A stretch of DNA of 64,000 bases, taken from Fen-999 sp041480065. Its GTDB lineage: Bacteria > Pseudomonadota > Gammaproteobacteria > Burkholderiales > Rhodocyclaceae. The notes beneath the pieces were generated by a model. That model was given only the letters and a program-made list of their open reading frames with translations. It was not told where the DNA came from and made no database searches. The DNA is taken from NCBI GenBank assembly GCA_041480065.1, contig JBGOZF010000008.1:21951-85950 (forward strand), written 5' to 3'. Of this stretch, positions 1 to 8,113 are shown in pieces (the first letter of the stretch is position 1; every line of letters starts with the position of its first letter). The translations under genes were made by a program, and so were the position numbers.

Positions 1-152
1 GCATGCCGGAGCAGGCGGCGGCTGCCGACGGCTGCGAGCGCCACCAGCACCAGCACCGGACTGCCCGGCTCCGGCACTTGGTGAGGAGGATCGCCGCGGA
101 ACAACTGCTCGTGGATCTCGCCATGCCGAACGAGAGAATCAACCCAAAAATC
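1..152 (-). pseudogene. C-terminal remnant of a PEP-CTERM exported protein (runs off the left edge)
   Basis: Read on the minus strand, the frame ends in VPEPGSPVLVLVALAAVGSR followed by basic residues. This is the classic PEP-CTERM signal: a V-P-E-P motif, a hydrophobic helix and an Arg-rich tail, known to be processed by exosortase. Upstream the frame is closed by a TGA at 153-155, immediately beside a 140-bp inverted repeat, and no start codon or ribosome binding site is visible. I therefore call it the 3' remnant of a disrupted gene. The stop codon lies outside the window, so an intact gene with an unrecognised start cannot be excluded. Confidence 0.45.
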
Positions 153-160
153 TCAGTTCA

Positions 161-302
161 TTCACCGCAAAGGACGCCAAGGACGCAAAGGACGCAAAGG
201 AAGGCGATCTTGAGACGATGCATGTGTCACCGGGAAGGTGAAGACCCCCAGATATCAAAAGCCTTGTGTTCCTTGGCGTCCTTTGCGTCCTTGGCGGTGC
301 AA
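161..302. repeat. Interspersed inverted repeat built from AAGGACGC units
   Basis: The left arm (161-201) consists of tandem units of the form AAGGACGC(A/C) preceded by TTCACCGC. The right arm (270-302) is the reverse complement of the same arrangement. About 68 bp separate the arms, so the sequence can fold into a long imperfect hairpin. Such A/C-variant unit repeats are typical of small REP/MITE-like intergenic elements. It sits between the PEP-CTERM remnant and an unassigned stretch and may be what broke that gene. Confidence 0.6.
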
Positions 303-588
303 CTGCTGTTTCCAGGATCAACAATCACCGTGCCCTCGATGTTGTTCTCGTTGCGCAGGGCCGCGTTGGGTGCCAGGCGAAGTCTGGGGTTCTCGGAGCC
401 GTTGAGCCGCGCAGAATTGGCCGTAGCGTCTCTGAAAGGCTCAAGTCCGACAGGCTGCTAGGGAATGAGGTTCGACGGCTTCGAGCCGCGATTGTGGCCG
501 GCGAGGGGGAATCCCGGAGACTGGTGGGCGCGTCGGCCCTTTGCTCAGGAAGACCCGGTGGACAGCGGCGCGTCCACCGGGGCCGTAT
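303..588. other. Stretch with no supported gene
   Basis: An open minus-strand frame (about 304-456) encodes roughly 50 residues of ordinary-looking protein, but it begins after a TAG, has no visible start signal and runs into the inverted repeat. It may be another piece of the gene whose tail is at 1-152. Nothing else is recognised. Confidence 0.3.
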
Positions 589-1140
589 CTACTTCTGCGC
601 GGACTGCTGCTTCTCCGCTTCCTCCAGCAACCGCAGGACTTCGGCGCGGCTCGCCTCTCCCGGAAACTTGTGCTGCGCCAATCGGGCAAGGTCCAGCGCC
701 GTATGGCCGTCTCTATCGGCTACGTTTGCGCGAGCACCATGCCTTAACAGCATCTGTACCCTGTCCACATTTCCGGCCGTTGCCAGGGTCTGGAGGGCTG
801 TTCTGCCGTTTCCAACGAACCACCAATCGCCCGCATTGATGTCGACGCCCCGTTTGATAAACAGGGAAACCATTTCGTCAGCGGTCGCGGCATCCTTGAT
901 CTGCGCCGGGAACAGGACACCAGCTTGACGATTCAATTTCGCTACCTGGTCCGGCGTTAGGCTGTCGTATCTGAGGACTTGTTTGCAGGTCCAGGAACGC
1001 CATGCCATATCGTGGTCGACGCAAGGAACCAAGAAGAATGGGGCATAGTTAGTCATCTCCCGAACCAGTTCTGCGTAAAGGGCGACCGTCAAGACCGCGA
1101 TAACTCCGACGCCCCAGAAGATTGTGCGTTTCAGTTTCAT
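589..1140 (-). CDS. Membrane-anchored ankyrin-repeat protein
   Basis: This 183-residue protein starts with a basic N terminus and one hydrophobic segment (residues about 6-24), likely a signal anchor. Two to three ankyrin-type helices follow in the second half: a segment around residues 112-145 with the G-R-T-A-L-x-x-L-A pattern, then G-H-T-A-L-D-L-A. Ankyrin repeats mediate protein-protein contact, and the partner cannot be named. The first half is unique and contains three cysteines that could form a disulfide if exported. The start is ATG, and the gene reads alone toward the repeat region. Confidence 0.75.
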   Translation of the reverse strand: MKLKRTIFWGVGVIAVLTVALYAELVREMTNYAPFFLVPCVDHDMAWRSWTCKQVLRYDSLTPDQVAKLNRQAGVLFPAQIKDAATADEMVSLFIKRGVDINAGDWWFVGNGRTALQTLATAGNVDRVQMLLRHGARANVADRDGHTALDLARLAQHKFPGEASRAEVLRLLEEAEKQQSAQK

Positions 1141-1150
1141 AGTTCGTGAC

Positions 1151-1626
1151 TCACGCAGACGCGGATGACCGTTTGATGAGACAAAGCGTTGTCGTCCGGC
1201 GCTTCATCACGATGGCGCCTTCGCTCAGGTCGCTAAGACAATGCTTAAGATTAAGGGCAACGTCGGAGCGTACCGAGTCGTAGATTCGCGCCTCCAACAA
1301 ATCGCGTTGGGTAGCATGTTGCCACCAGTAGCGGATAAAGTTTCGGCCAAGACGCCGCGCCAAATCAACGATATCGCCGTTGGGGTGTGTGATGCGGTTC
1401 GTGATGGCCTGCCAGAGCAAGTCGATAAGCCCATCGCGTAGGAACCGTCTACGGCAGCGATCAGGGCGGTTTGCGCTAAGCGGCGCGCGTCGTTTGTGAT
1501 GGTCAGTCCGTCGATTCCGGCGGCCGATCCCGGCCAGAAGAACTTGAGGATCCGCCGCGTCTCGTCTTCGTTGTAGATGAGGTTGGCATCCGGAATGTCC
1601 GGTATGGTGATGATGATAGATCCCAC
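1151..1626 (-). pseudogene. Hypothetical protein, apparently frameshifted
   Basis: A GTG start at 1626 is preceded by an AGGA-rich ribosome binding site (GAAAGGAAAG). The first frame reads coherently to about position 1425 (…IAAVDGSYAMGL). The coherent continuation (LIDLLWQAITNRITHPNG…) is then in a different frame that ends at 1151. Joined, the two give one protein of about 158 residues of unknown family. Either the gene carries a one-base indel near 1420-1430 or the sequence has an error there. No function is assigned. Confidence 0.45.
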
Positions 1627-2024
1627 GTCTTTCCTTTCTGCAAGCGGTTTAGAGGCATGACGAACGATTGCGCATGCTACCACTGCGGCATACTCGGGAC
1701 AATATATTCCGAAAGTCCCATGGCCCGCCTGTAGCCAAAGAATCGGGGCGACGCTGCGCGAGGTCGGCACTTTGTCAGTCTGCTGAGGGATCAGCCGGCT
1801 ACTTGCGTTGCATGGATGCCGGCGTCATGTTGTGTTCAGGATTCCGCCAGACGAAGGAACTCGGGACCATGTTCCTGGCATGCCTGCAAGCGTGTGACGT
1901 GGATGTGCCGCCGTATGCAAGTGGGAGGGTGGCAGGCGTTAGCTAAGTCGTTGATTGTTCGAGAAGTGGCAAGAGCCTGAACTGACCCTATATCCATAGT
2001 AATGCAAGAATTCCCGACAACCAC
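1627..2024. other. Intergenic stretch without a recognised gene
   Basis: Short open frames exist on both strands but none has a ribosome binding site or a recognisable sequence. Base composition is slightly less GC-rich than the flanks. Confidence 0.4.
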
Positions 2025-2918
2025 TCAACCCTCGCCAGCCCGCACCTCCCGGAACTGCCCCGGCGCCAGGCCGGCGAGCCGCTTGAAGAAGCGCGAGAAG
2101 TAGGCCGGATCCTGGAAACCGAGGCCGTAGGCGATGGCCTCGACGGAAGCGTCGGTGTAGATCAGGTGCCGGCGCGCGGCGATCAGCAGGCGCTCCTGGA
2201 CGATCTCCAGCGCGCTCTTGCCCGCGAAGACCCGGCAGATGCGGTTCAGCGTCTGCTGCGTGACGGCCAGCTCCCGCGCATAACCGGCGATACTCCAGTG
2301 CTCCTGGTAGTGGTCCTCGACCAGTTGCCGGAAGCGCGTGAAGGTGTCGAGGCGGCCGCCGCGCGTTTCTGCCTGCACTTCCTGCAATTCAACCTGGCGG
2401 CGGATGATCAGCAACAGCACGCGGAACAGCCATTCGAGCATGGCGGCGCGCCCAGCCTGCGGCCACTGGAACTCCTTTTCCATGTGGGTCAGCGTCGCCT
2501 CGATGCGCGCGAATTGTTCCCGGTCGCGCGAGAAATCGATCACCATCGGCGTCATTTGCAGGGTCTTGAACTGCTTGCGAATGTTGCGGTCGTGCATGGC
2601 CACCACCAGCGCATCGGCCACAGTCACCACCTGCCCGGCGGTATCCGGCTCGAACTCGAAACCGTGGACCACGCCGCTGGGAACAACCGCGGCGCAGGGC
2701 GCCTGCATCGCCGTCACCGTCTCGTCAAGCCAGACCGTCACCTTTCCGGTGCGCAGAATGACCAGTTGGAACATGCCCTTGTGCACATGTGGCCGGATGC
2801 GCCACTCGTAGAGCAGCGAACGGGCGCTGATGTCCTCGATATGAACGAACTCAGGGTCATGCACGGACAGCAGTTCGCCGTACAGCGCGTAATGGGAAAT
2901 CGACTTCGCTTCGGACAT
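2025..2918 (-). CDS. AraC-family transcriptional regulator (PobR-like)
   Basis: This 297-residue regulator has an N-terminal cupin-like sensing half (residues about 20-170, with H-V-H-K-G and V-V-P-S-G-V-V-H-G metal/ligand-cupin style motifs). The C-terminal AraC double helix-turn-helix lies at about 195-290, ending in the family signature G-F-Q-D-P-A-Y-F-S-R-F-F-K-R. The architecture resembles AraC regulators of aromatic-acid catabolism such as PobR. It is transcribed divergently from the P450 operon, with 185 bp between the starts. It is therefore the likely activator of that operon, through the two direct repeats in the shared intergenic region. The inducer is unknown. Confidence 0.9.
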   Translation of the reverse strand: MSEAKSISHYALYGELLSVHDPEFVHIEDISARSLLYEWRIRPHVHKGMFQLVILRTGKVTVWLDETVTAMQAPCAAVVPSGVVHGFEFEPDTAGQVVTVADALVVAMHDRNIRKQFKTLQMTPMVIDFSRDREQFARIEATLTHMEKEFQWPQAGRAAMLEWLFRVLLLIIRRQVELQEVQAETRGGRLDTFTRFRQLVEDHYQEHWSIAGYARELAVTQQTLNRICRVFAGKSALEIVQERLLIAARRHLIYTDASVEAIAYGLGFQDPAYFSRFFKRLAGLAPGQFREVRAGEG

Positions 2919-2941
2919 ATACCCCTCGTCGGGTCATGGTG

Positions 2942-3033
2942 AAAAGTGCAATCGTTTGACATCCGCCTCGCCGCGTTGATGCCGCAATGCAGCACGCGTT
3001 GCGTCGCCAATGTTCAAAAAGTACAATCGTTTG
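2942..3033. promoter_or_regulatory. Two 17-bp direct repeats between the araC-type gene and the P450 gene
   Basis: AAAAGTGCAATCGTTTG at 2942-2958 and AAAAGTACAATCGTTTG at 3017-3033 differ at one base and are spaced 75 bp start to start, close to seven helical turns. AraC-type regulators bind as dimers to paired direct half-sites, so these are good candidate operators controlling both divergent genes. Binding itself is inferred. Confidence 0.6.
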
Positions 3034-3103
3034 TGGTGATTGTCCATTCCTTCCTGTTCTTGCGGCGGCTACGATTCATGCCACAACGACACAGGAGGAG
3101 ACA

Positions 3104-4270
3104 ATGGCTTTCAGCTTCGACCCCTATTCGCCGGCGGTGGACTCGGATCCGTTCCCGCTCTACAAGACCCTGCGCGACGAGTATCCGTGCTTCTGGAGCC
3201 AGGAAGCCGGTATGTGGGTGCTGTCGCGCTACGCGGACATCGTTACCGCGCTTAACGATTGGCAGACCTATTCCTCGGCCAGCGGCAACCTGATGACGGA
3301 GCTGCCCAATCGGGCCGGCTCGACGCTCGGCACCACCGATCCCCCGCGCCATGACCGCCTGCGCGGGCTGGTGCAGCACGCCTTCCTGAAGCGCAACCTG
3401 GAAGCCCTGGGCGAGCCGATGCGCGCCATCGCCGCCGCTGCCGTCGCGGAACTCAAGGGCGTCAAGCAGTTCGATTTCATCAACGACTTCTCGTCGAAGT
3501 TCACCGTGCGCGTGCTGTTCGCCGCGCTGGGCCTGCCGCTGGGCGACGAGCAGACGGTGCGCGACAAGGCCGTGCTGATGGTGCAGTCCGACCCGCACAC
3601 GCGCGCCAAGGGCCCGGAGCACATCGCCGCCTACAACTGGATGCGCGACTATGCCGCCAAGGTCATCGCCGAACGGCGCAAGAACCCGCAGAACGACCTC
3701 ATCACGCACTTCTCGACGGCCGAGATCGACGGCGACAAGCTGGACGAAATGGAGGTGCTGCTGACCACGACGACGCTGATCATGGCCGGCATCGAGTCTC
3801 TGGGCGGCTTCATGTCGATGTTCGCACTCAACATGGCCGATTTCCATGACGCGCGCCGCCGCGTCGCCGCCGACGGCAACCTGCTCGCCGACGCCATTGA
3901 GGAATCGCTGCGCTTCAACACCTCGGCGCAGCGCTTCCGCCGCCGCCTCCAGAAGGACGTCCCCCTGCACGGCCAGACCATGCACGCAGGCGACTTCGTC
4001 TGCCTCGCCTACGGTTCCGGCAACCGCGACGAACGCCAGTTCGCCAACCCCGACGTGTACGACATCGCGCGCCGCCCCAAGGGCCACCTGGGTTTCGGCG
4101 GCGGCGTGCACGCCTGCCTGGGCAGCGCCATCGCGCGCATGGCGCTCAAGATCGCCTTCGAGGAATTCTTCAAGGTGATCCCCGAGTTCCATCGCGTGCA
4201 GGAACAACTGCCCTGGATGCCTTCATCCACCTTCCGCAGCCCGTTGCGACTGGAACTTGCGGCAGGCTGA
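3104..4270 (+). CDS. Cytochrome P450 monooxygenase
   Basis: This soluble bacterial P450 of 388 residues uses electrons from the adjacent ferredoxin to hydroxylate a small organic substrate. The heme-thiolate loop FGGGVHACLG is at residues 331-340 (Cys338 binds iron). The K-helix E-S-L-R is at 267-270 and the C-helix PPRHDRLR at 80-87. The I-helix reads A-G-I-E-S-L instead of the usual A-G-x-E/D-T-T: the acid is kept, but the alcohol is Ser232. The ATG is preceded by CAGGAGGAGACA, a strong ribosome binding site. Ferredoxin and ferredoxin reductase genes follow, completing a three-component class I system. The substrate cannot be read from sequence; terpenoid, steroid or aromatic are all possible. 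Confidence 0.95.
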   Translation: MAFSFDPYSPAVDSDPFPLYKTLRDEYPCFWSQEAGMWVLSRYADIVTALNDWQTYSSASGNLMTELPNRAGSTLGTTDPPRHDRLRGLVQHAFLKRNLEALGEPMRAIAAAAVAELKGVKQFDFINDFSSKFTVRVLFAALGLPLGDEQTVRDKAVLMVQSDPHTRAKGPEHIAAYNWMRDYAAKVIAERRKNPQNDLITHFSTAEIDGDKLDEMEVLLTTTTLIMAGIESLGGFMSMFALNMADFHDARRRVAADGNLLADAIEESLRFNTSAQRFRRRLQKDVPLHGQTMHAGDFVCLAYGSGNRDERQFANPDVYDIARRPKGHLGFGGGVHACLGSAIARMALKIAFEEFFKVIPEFHRVQEQLPWMPSSTFRSPLRLELAAG

Positions 4271-4299
4271 GCGACACAATACCCAACGGAGAGAGACCA

Positions 4300-4620
4300 A
4301 TGGCCAAGATCACCTACATCGAACCCACCGGCAACCAAGCCGTCGTCGACCTGGCGGAAGGCTGGACGCTGATGCAAGGCGCCACCACCAACGGCGTCGA
4401 CGGCATGGACGCCGAGTGCGGCGGTTCCTGCGCCTGCGCCACCTGCCACTGCTATGTCGAGAGCCACGCCGACCAGTTGACGGCGCCTTCGGAGGCCGAG
4501 GAGAACATGCTCGCCAACGTCGCCGCCGAGCGCCGCCCCAACAGCCGCCTCGCCTGCCAGATCAAGGCCACGGCGGACATGGACGGCATGGTGGTGCGCT
4601 TGCCGACGGCACAAAGCTAG
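4300..4620 (+). CDS. [2Fe-2S] ferredoxin, putidaredoxin/adrenodoxin type
   Basis: A 106-residue ferredoxin with the vertebrate/putidaredoxin-type cluster ligands: ECGGSCACATC around residues 40-50 and a distal cysteine in LACQI near residue 87. It carries single electrons from the reductase encoded just downstream to the P450 upstream. It starts 29 bp after the P450 stop behind GGAGAGA, and its TAG stop shares one base with the GTG start of the reductase. All three genes are therefore one translationally linked operon. Confidence 0.93.
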   Translation: MAKITYIEPTGNQAVVDLAEGWTLMQGATTNGVDGMDAECGGSCACATCHCYVESHADQLTAPSEAEENMLANVAAERRPNSRLACQIKATADMDGMVVRLPTAQS

Positions 4621-5873
4621 TGGCCGCGCCGGTCGTCATCGTCGGCGCCGGCCAGGCGGGACTGCAAACCGCGGAATCACTGCGCGCCGAAGGCTATGCC
4701 GGCGAGGTGCTGATGATCGGCGACGAGCCGCGACCGCCCTACCACCGGCCTCCGCTCTCCAAGGCCTACCTCCTCGGCGAGTTCGCGGAAGCGCAGCTCG
4801 CCATCCGCGCGCCGGAGGCGCTGGCGAGGAAGAACATCACGCTGTTGAGCGGCGTCGCGGTAACGGCCATCGATCGCGCCGCGAAGCAGGTCCGTCTCTC
4901 CGATGGCCGGGCGATCGACTATGCCGGCCTGTGCCTTGCCACGGGATCGCGCCCGCGCCCGCTGCCCGTGCCGGGGGCCGATCTCGCCAATGTCTTCCCG
5001 CTGCGCACTCTGGCCGACACCCAGGCCGTTGCCGCCTTGCTGGCAAGTGAGCAGCACGTGGCCGTGATCGGCGGCGGTTTCATCGGCCTCGAGTTCGCCG
5101 CAGTCGCGCGCAAGCTGGGCAAGCAAGTCGTGGTACTGGAAGCCGCCGAACGGCTGATGCCGCGGGCGGTGACGCCTCTGCTGTCCGACTTCTATCGGCA
5201 GCTTCACGAGCGCCACGGCGTCGGCGTCGAGCTCAATGCCCAGGTCGCGGAGATCGTCGGTTCAGGGGGCCGCGCCGTCGCGGTGCGCACGGCGGACGGC
5301 CGCGAGTTTTCCGCCGGCCTGATCGTGGTCGGCATCGGCATCCTGCCCAACATGGAGCTGGCGCAGCAGGCGGGCATCGAGTGTGACCGCGGCATCGTCG
5401 TCGATGGGTGCTCGCGCACGTCCGATCCGAGCATCGCCGCCGCCGGCGACTGCACGGCGCGGCGTCGGCCGGATAACAGCCTGCTGCGACTGGAGTCGGT
5501 ACAGAACGCCATCGAACAAGGCAAGTCCGCCGCTGCCGCGCTGATGGGCAAGGAGCGGCCCTTCACCGCCAGTCCCTGGTTCTGGTCCGACCAGTACGAT
5601 ATCAAGCTGCAAATGGTCGGCCTCGCCGCCGGCCACGACCGGACGGTGCTGCGCGGCGATCCGGCCACACAGTCGTTTTCGGCCTTCCACTACCGCGGCG
5701 ACGAGCTTGTCGCCGTGGATTCGGTCAACCGTCCCCAGGATCATCTGCCGGCACGCAAGCTTCTGGACCTGGGTATCTCTCCGACGACGGAGCAGGCAAG
5801 AAGTCCGGACTTCACCTTAACCCGAATATTTCACCAGACCGGCCCGAATATGACCGTATGTCGCATCCAGTGA
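4620..5873 (+). CDS. Ferredoxin reductase (FAD, NAD(P)H), C terminus replaced by MITE sequence
   Basis: This 417-residue flavoprotein is of the putidaredoxin-reductase type. An N-terminal FAD Rossmann motif VVIVGAGQAGLQTAESLR is at residues 5-22. The NAD-binding motif VIGGGFIGLEFAA lies at about 148-160, and a second FAD-contact G-D-C near 278-281. It moves electrons from NAD(P)H to the ferredoxin. The GTG start at 4620 overlaps the ferredoxin stop by one base. The last ~18 residues and the stop codon lie inside an inverted-repeat element beginning at 5816. The native C terminus has thus probably been replaced, although the conserved core up to R-K-L-L-D-L-G-I-S-P is intact, so the enzyme is likely functional. 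Confidence 0.92.
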   Translation: MAAPVVIVGAGQAGLQTAESLRAEGYAGEVLMIGDEPRPPYHRPPLSKAYLLGEFAEAQLAIRAPEALARKNITLLSGVAVTAIDRAAKQVRLSDGRAIDYAGLCLATGSRPRPLPVPGADLANVFPLRTLADTQAVAALLASEQHVAVIGGGFIGLEFAAVARKLGKQVVVLEAAERLMPRAVTPLLSDFYRQLHERHGVGVELNAQVAEIVGSGGRAVAVRTADGREFSAGLIVVGIGILPNMELAQQAGIECDRGIVVDGCSRTSDPSIAAAGDCTARRRPDNSLLRLESVQNAIEQGKSAAAALMGKERPFTASPWFWSDQYDIKLQMVGLAAGHDRTVLRGDPATQSFSAFHYRGDELVAVDSVNRPQDHLPARKLLDLGISPTTEQARSPDFTLTRIFHQTGPNMTVCRIQ

Positions 5874-6066
5874 GGCTTTCGATGAATCCGTCCGAAGTCC
5901 ACTTTGTACCGTCGGCCTTCGCGGGTGCTGGCGGTCGATACGCGGCGTCTTCACGCATCCCGCTTCGCGCCAATAGGCTCGGCTATTGGCGCGAAGCGGG
6001 ATGCGCGAATCCACTCGCGTCTCGCCTCGCCATCATCCCGCGATCTGGCGAAATGTTCGGGTTAAG
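5816..6066. mobile_element. MITE-like element of 251 bp with 23-bp terminal inverted repeats
   Basis: The ends 5816-5838 and 6044-6066 are inverted repeats differing at two bases (core CTTAACCCGAA). Inside is a perfect 23-bp palindrome, 5954-5976 against 5983-6005, with a 6-nt loop (stem begins CGCATCCCGCTTCGCG). It encodes no transposase. Terminal inverted repeats, small size and a location at the 3' end of a gene fit a non-autonomous transposable element or a REPIN-like repeat. The internal hairpin could also end transcription of the P450 operon. The element supplies the stop codon of the reductase. Confidence 0.65.
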
Positions 6067-6249
6067 CGCGCTCCAGGGCTGACCGACAGGCTCACCGCAG
6101 CGCCCTCCGGCAACACTCGATTCAGCCTAGAAACCGCAGTTGGACGCGCCCGATGGTGCGTTCGGGCGGGTGAGTGGCGCGAAGCAACGATGACCGCAGA
6201 AGATCCCCGTGGGATGCGGTATTTCGTCTTGGACTGCCCCAGCGCACAA

Positions 6250-6828
6250 TCAATCGGCCAGATGCGCCGGAACGTCGACATCCCGCAGAATGCCCGGATC
6301 ATCGACTGCGGACAGGGTAACTTCGTCCCTTTTCGCCGCCAGGATCGAACGCGCTCCCTCATCGCCGCTCAGCCGGCTCAGCGCGTCGAACCAGCGCATG
6401 GAGAATCCGACCGGATGTCCTCGCCGACCGGCGTGCGCGGGCGCTGCGATGCTGGCACCCTGGCGCAATGCCGTCTTCACGCATTCGTAACTTCCCGGCT
6501 CGATGAAGGGCATGTCGGCCAGGGCGATGATCCAGCCGCCGGCATCCGCCGCCGCGCGAACGCCGGCTGCCAGGCTGTGGCCCATGCCCTCGATGGATTC
6601 GGCGGCGACCACGGTCGCGATGCCCTCGGCGACCAGCAACTCTGCCAGGCGGTCGGTGCCGGGGCGCAGCACGGCAATCGTCCGCTCGCAGCAATCGCGC
6701 AGCCGCCGGCCGGCCGCCAGGGCCATGGGCGTTCCGTCGGCAAGCGGATGCAGCAGCTTGTCACCACCGAAGCGGCTGCCGCTGCCCGCGGCGAGCAGGA
6801 TGCCGACGATCTCGCCTGACTGCGCCAT
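6250..6828 (-). CDS. Molybdenum cofactor cytidylyltransferase-like (MocA/MobA family)
   Basis: A 192-residue nucleotidyltransferase with the signature L-L-A-A-G-x-G-S-R-F-G-G-D-K at residues about 9-22, the acidic A-D-M-P catalytic region near 103-106, and G-H-P-V-G-F. This family transfers CMP or GMP to molybdopterin; the MocA branch makes the cytosine dinucleotide used by enzymes of the xanthine-oxidase family. It follows xdhC immediately and serves the Mo-hydroxylase encoded upstream on the same strand. I chose ATG 6828; a TTG at 6837 would overlap the xdhC stop. Confidence 0.85.
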   Translation of the reverse strand: MAQSGEIVGILLAAGSGSRFGGDKLLHPLADGTPMALAAGRRLRDCCERTIAVLRPGTDRLAELLVAEGIATVVAAESIEGMGHSLAAGVRAAADAGGWIIALADMPFIEPGSYECVKTALRQGASIAAPAHAGRRGHPVGFSMRWFDALSRLSGDEGARSILAAKRDEVTLSAVDDPGILRDVDVPAHLAD

Positions 6829-6833
6829 CCGGC

Positions 6834-7841
6834 TCAATCGACACGACAGCCGGCGTGCCCGGCGGCGCCCTGCCCCGCTTGCGCCTGCGGCGAGCCCAGG
6901 ACCCCGTTCTTCGCCGCCGTCATGTCGGCGAGAATCGACACTGCGATTTCCGGCGGCGTGCGGCTGCCGATGGCAAGGCCGACGGGACCGTGCAGCCGGG
7001 CCACCTCTGCATCCGAGAGCTCGAAATGATGTAGCAGCCGCTCGCGGCGCTTGGCATTGTTGGCGCGCGAACCCAGGGCGCCAACGTAGAAGGCCGGCGA
7101 TTTCAGCGCCTCCAGCAGCGCCATGTCGTCAAGCTTGGGGTCGTGCGTCAGCGCCACCACGGCACTGTGCGGATCGAGGCCGAGACCGGTCACCACGTCG
7201 TCCGGCATGCCGGCCACCAGCGTTGCCCCCGGCACATCCCATTCGGTGGCGTACTCGACGCGCGGATCGCAGATTAGCACCCGATAGTCGAGCATCCCGG
7301 CCATGGCGGCGAGGTAGCGCGAGATCTGTCCTGCGCCGATGATCAAGAGGCGCCAAGCCGGACCATGCGGCGTGATCAGCCGCCGGCCGTCCCACTGCAA
7401 CTCGTCGCTGCGGCTGCCGTCGCGGATTGCCACCGTGCCGGACTCCACATCGACATCGCGCAAGGCCAGTTGCCCTGCCTCGACCCGCTGTGCCAAGGCG
7501 TCCAGCGCGGCACCGTCGGGTTGCGGTTCCAGCACCAGTTCCAGCGTACCGCCGCAGGGCAGACCGAAACGCTGGGCTTCGGTGGCCGTGGCGCCATAGC
7601 GCAGCACGACGGGCCGGCCGCCGCGAAACTCGCCGGCCGCCATGCGCCGGATCAGATCGTCCTCGATGCAACCGCCGGATACCGAGCCCTGGACGAGGCC
7701 GTCGTCGCGCAACGCCATCCAGGCGCCGGGCGGACGCGGCGCCGAACCCCAGGTGCTGGCAACCGTCACCAGCACAAAGCCGTGGCCCCCGGCAGCCCAG
7801 CGGCGAGCCGCATCCAGTACCTGCCTGTCCTGCGTGTCCAT
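6834..7841 (-). CDS. XdhC-family molybdenum cofactor insertion chaperone
   Basis: This 335-residue protein has the two XdhC domains. The N-terminal XdhC/CoxI domain carries S-V-S-G-G-C-I-E-D at about residues 52-60. The Rossmann-like C-terminal part carries G-A-G-Q-I-S-R-Y and F-Y-V-G-A-L-G-S-R. Members bind Mo cofactor, protect it during sulfuration and insert it into xanthine-dehydrogenase-type enzymes. It lies downstream of the iorB-like gene but is separated from it by an inserted 271-bp MITE. Its original operon promoter may therefore be partly insulated. Confidence 0.9.
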   Translation of the reverse strand: MDTQDRQVLDAARRWAAGGHGFVLVTVASTWGSAPRPPGAWMALRDDGLVQGSVSGGCIEDDLIRRMAAGEFRGGRPVVLRYGATATEAQRFGLPCGGTLELVLEPQPDGAALDALAQRVEAGQLALRDVDVESGTVAIRDGSRSDELQWDGRRLITPHGPAWRLLIIGAGQISRYLAAMAGMLDYRVLICDPRVEYATEWDVPGATLVAGMPDDVVTGLGLDPHSAVVALTHDPKLDDMALLEALKSPAFYVGALGSRANNAKRRERLLHHFELSDAEVARLHGPVGLAIGSRTPPEIAVSILADMTAAKNGVLGSPQAQAGQGAAGHAGCRVD

Positions 7842-7842
7842 A

Positions 7843-8113
7843 AGAGTCCCTAACAGGATGAAACGCGCCTGCGTTGGCCCCAAAATGCGGATGATCGCGC
7901 GAAGCGCGGCGAAGGCAATGGTCGATCCCTTGTCGAGCCGCGCGACAAAGCGAGCGCCGCATTTTGGCGCCAACCCGAAGGGCCGGGGCATGCCGGGGCG
8001 CATCGCGGCGTTGCGGCGCCTTGCGAGGCGTCAAGCATCGCTGCGGCACCGTGCCTTGCGCTGCATCCCCGGCATACCCCGGCGCAGACGTGTTTCATCC
8101 TATTAGGGACTCT
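7843..8113. mobile_element. MITE-like element of 271 bp with ~31-bp terminal inverted repeats
   Basis: The two ends (about 7843-7873 and 8083-8113) are inverted copies with about three mismatches, beginning AGAGTCCCTAA and continuing AGGATGAAAC. Secondary internal inverted repeats are CCAAAATGCGG at about 7880 and CCGCATTTTGG at about 7956. There is no transposase, and an open minus-strand frame through it merely joins xdhC. The right end coincides with the iorB-like stop codon: the A and G of TAG are element bases. It therefore inserted exactly at the gene's end and splits the iorB-xdhC operon. Confidence 0.65.

Noticed and set aside
161..302. Possible CRISPR array because of repeated AAGGACGC words
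   Set aside because: The units are contiguous with no spacers and occur as an inverted pair, which is a hairpin-type repeat and not a CRISPR.
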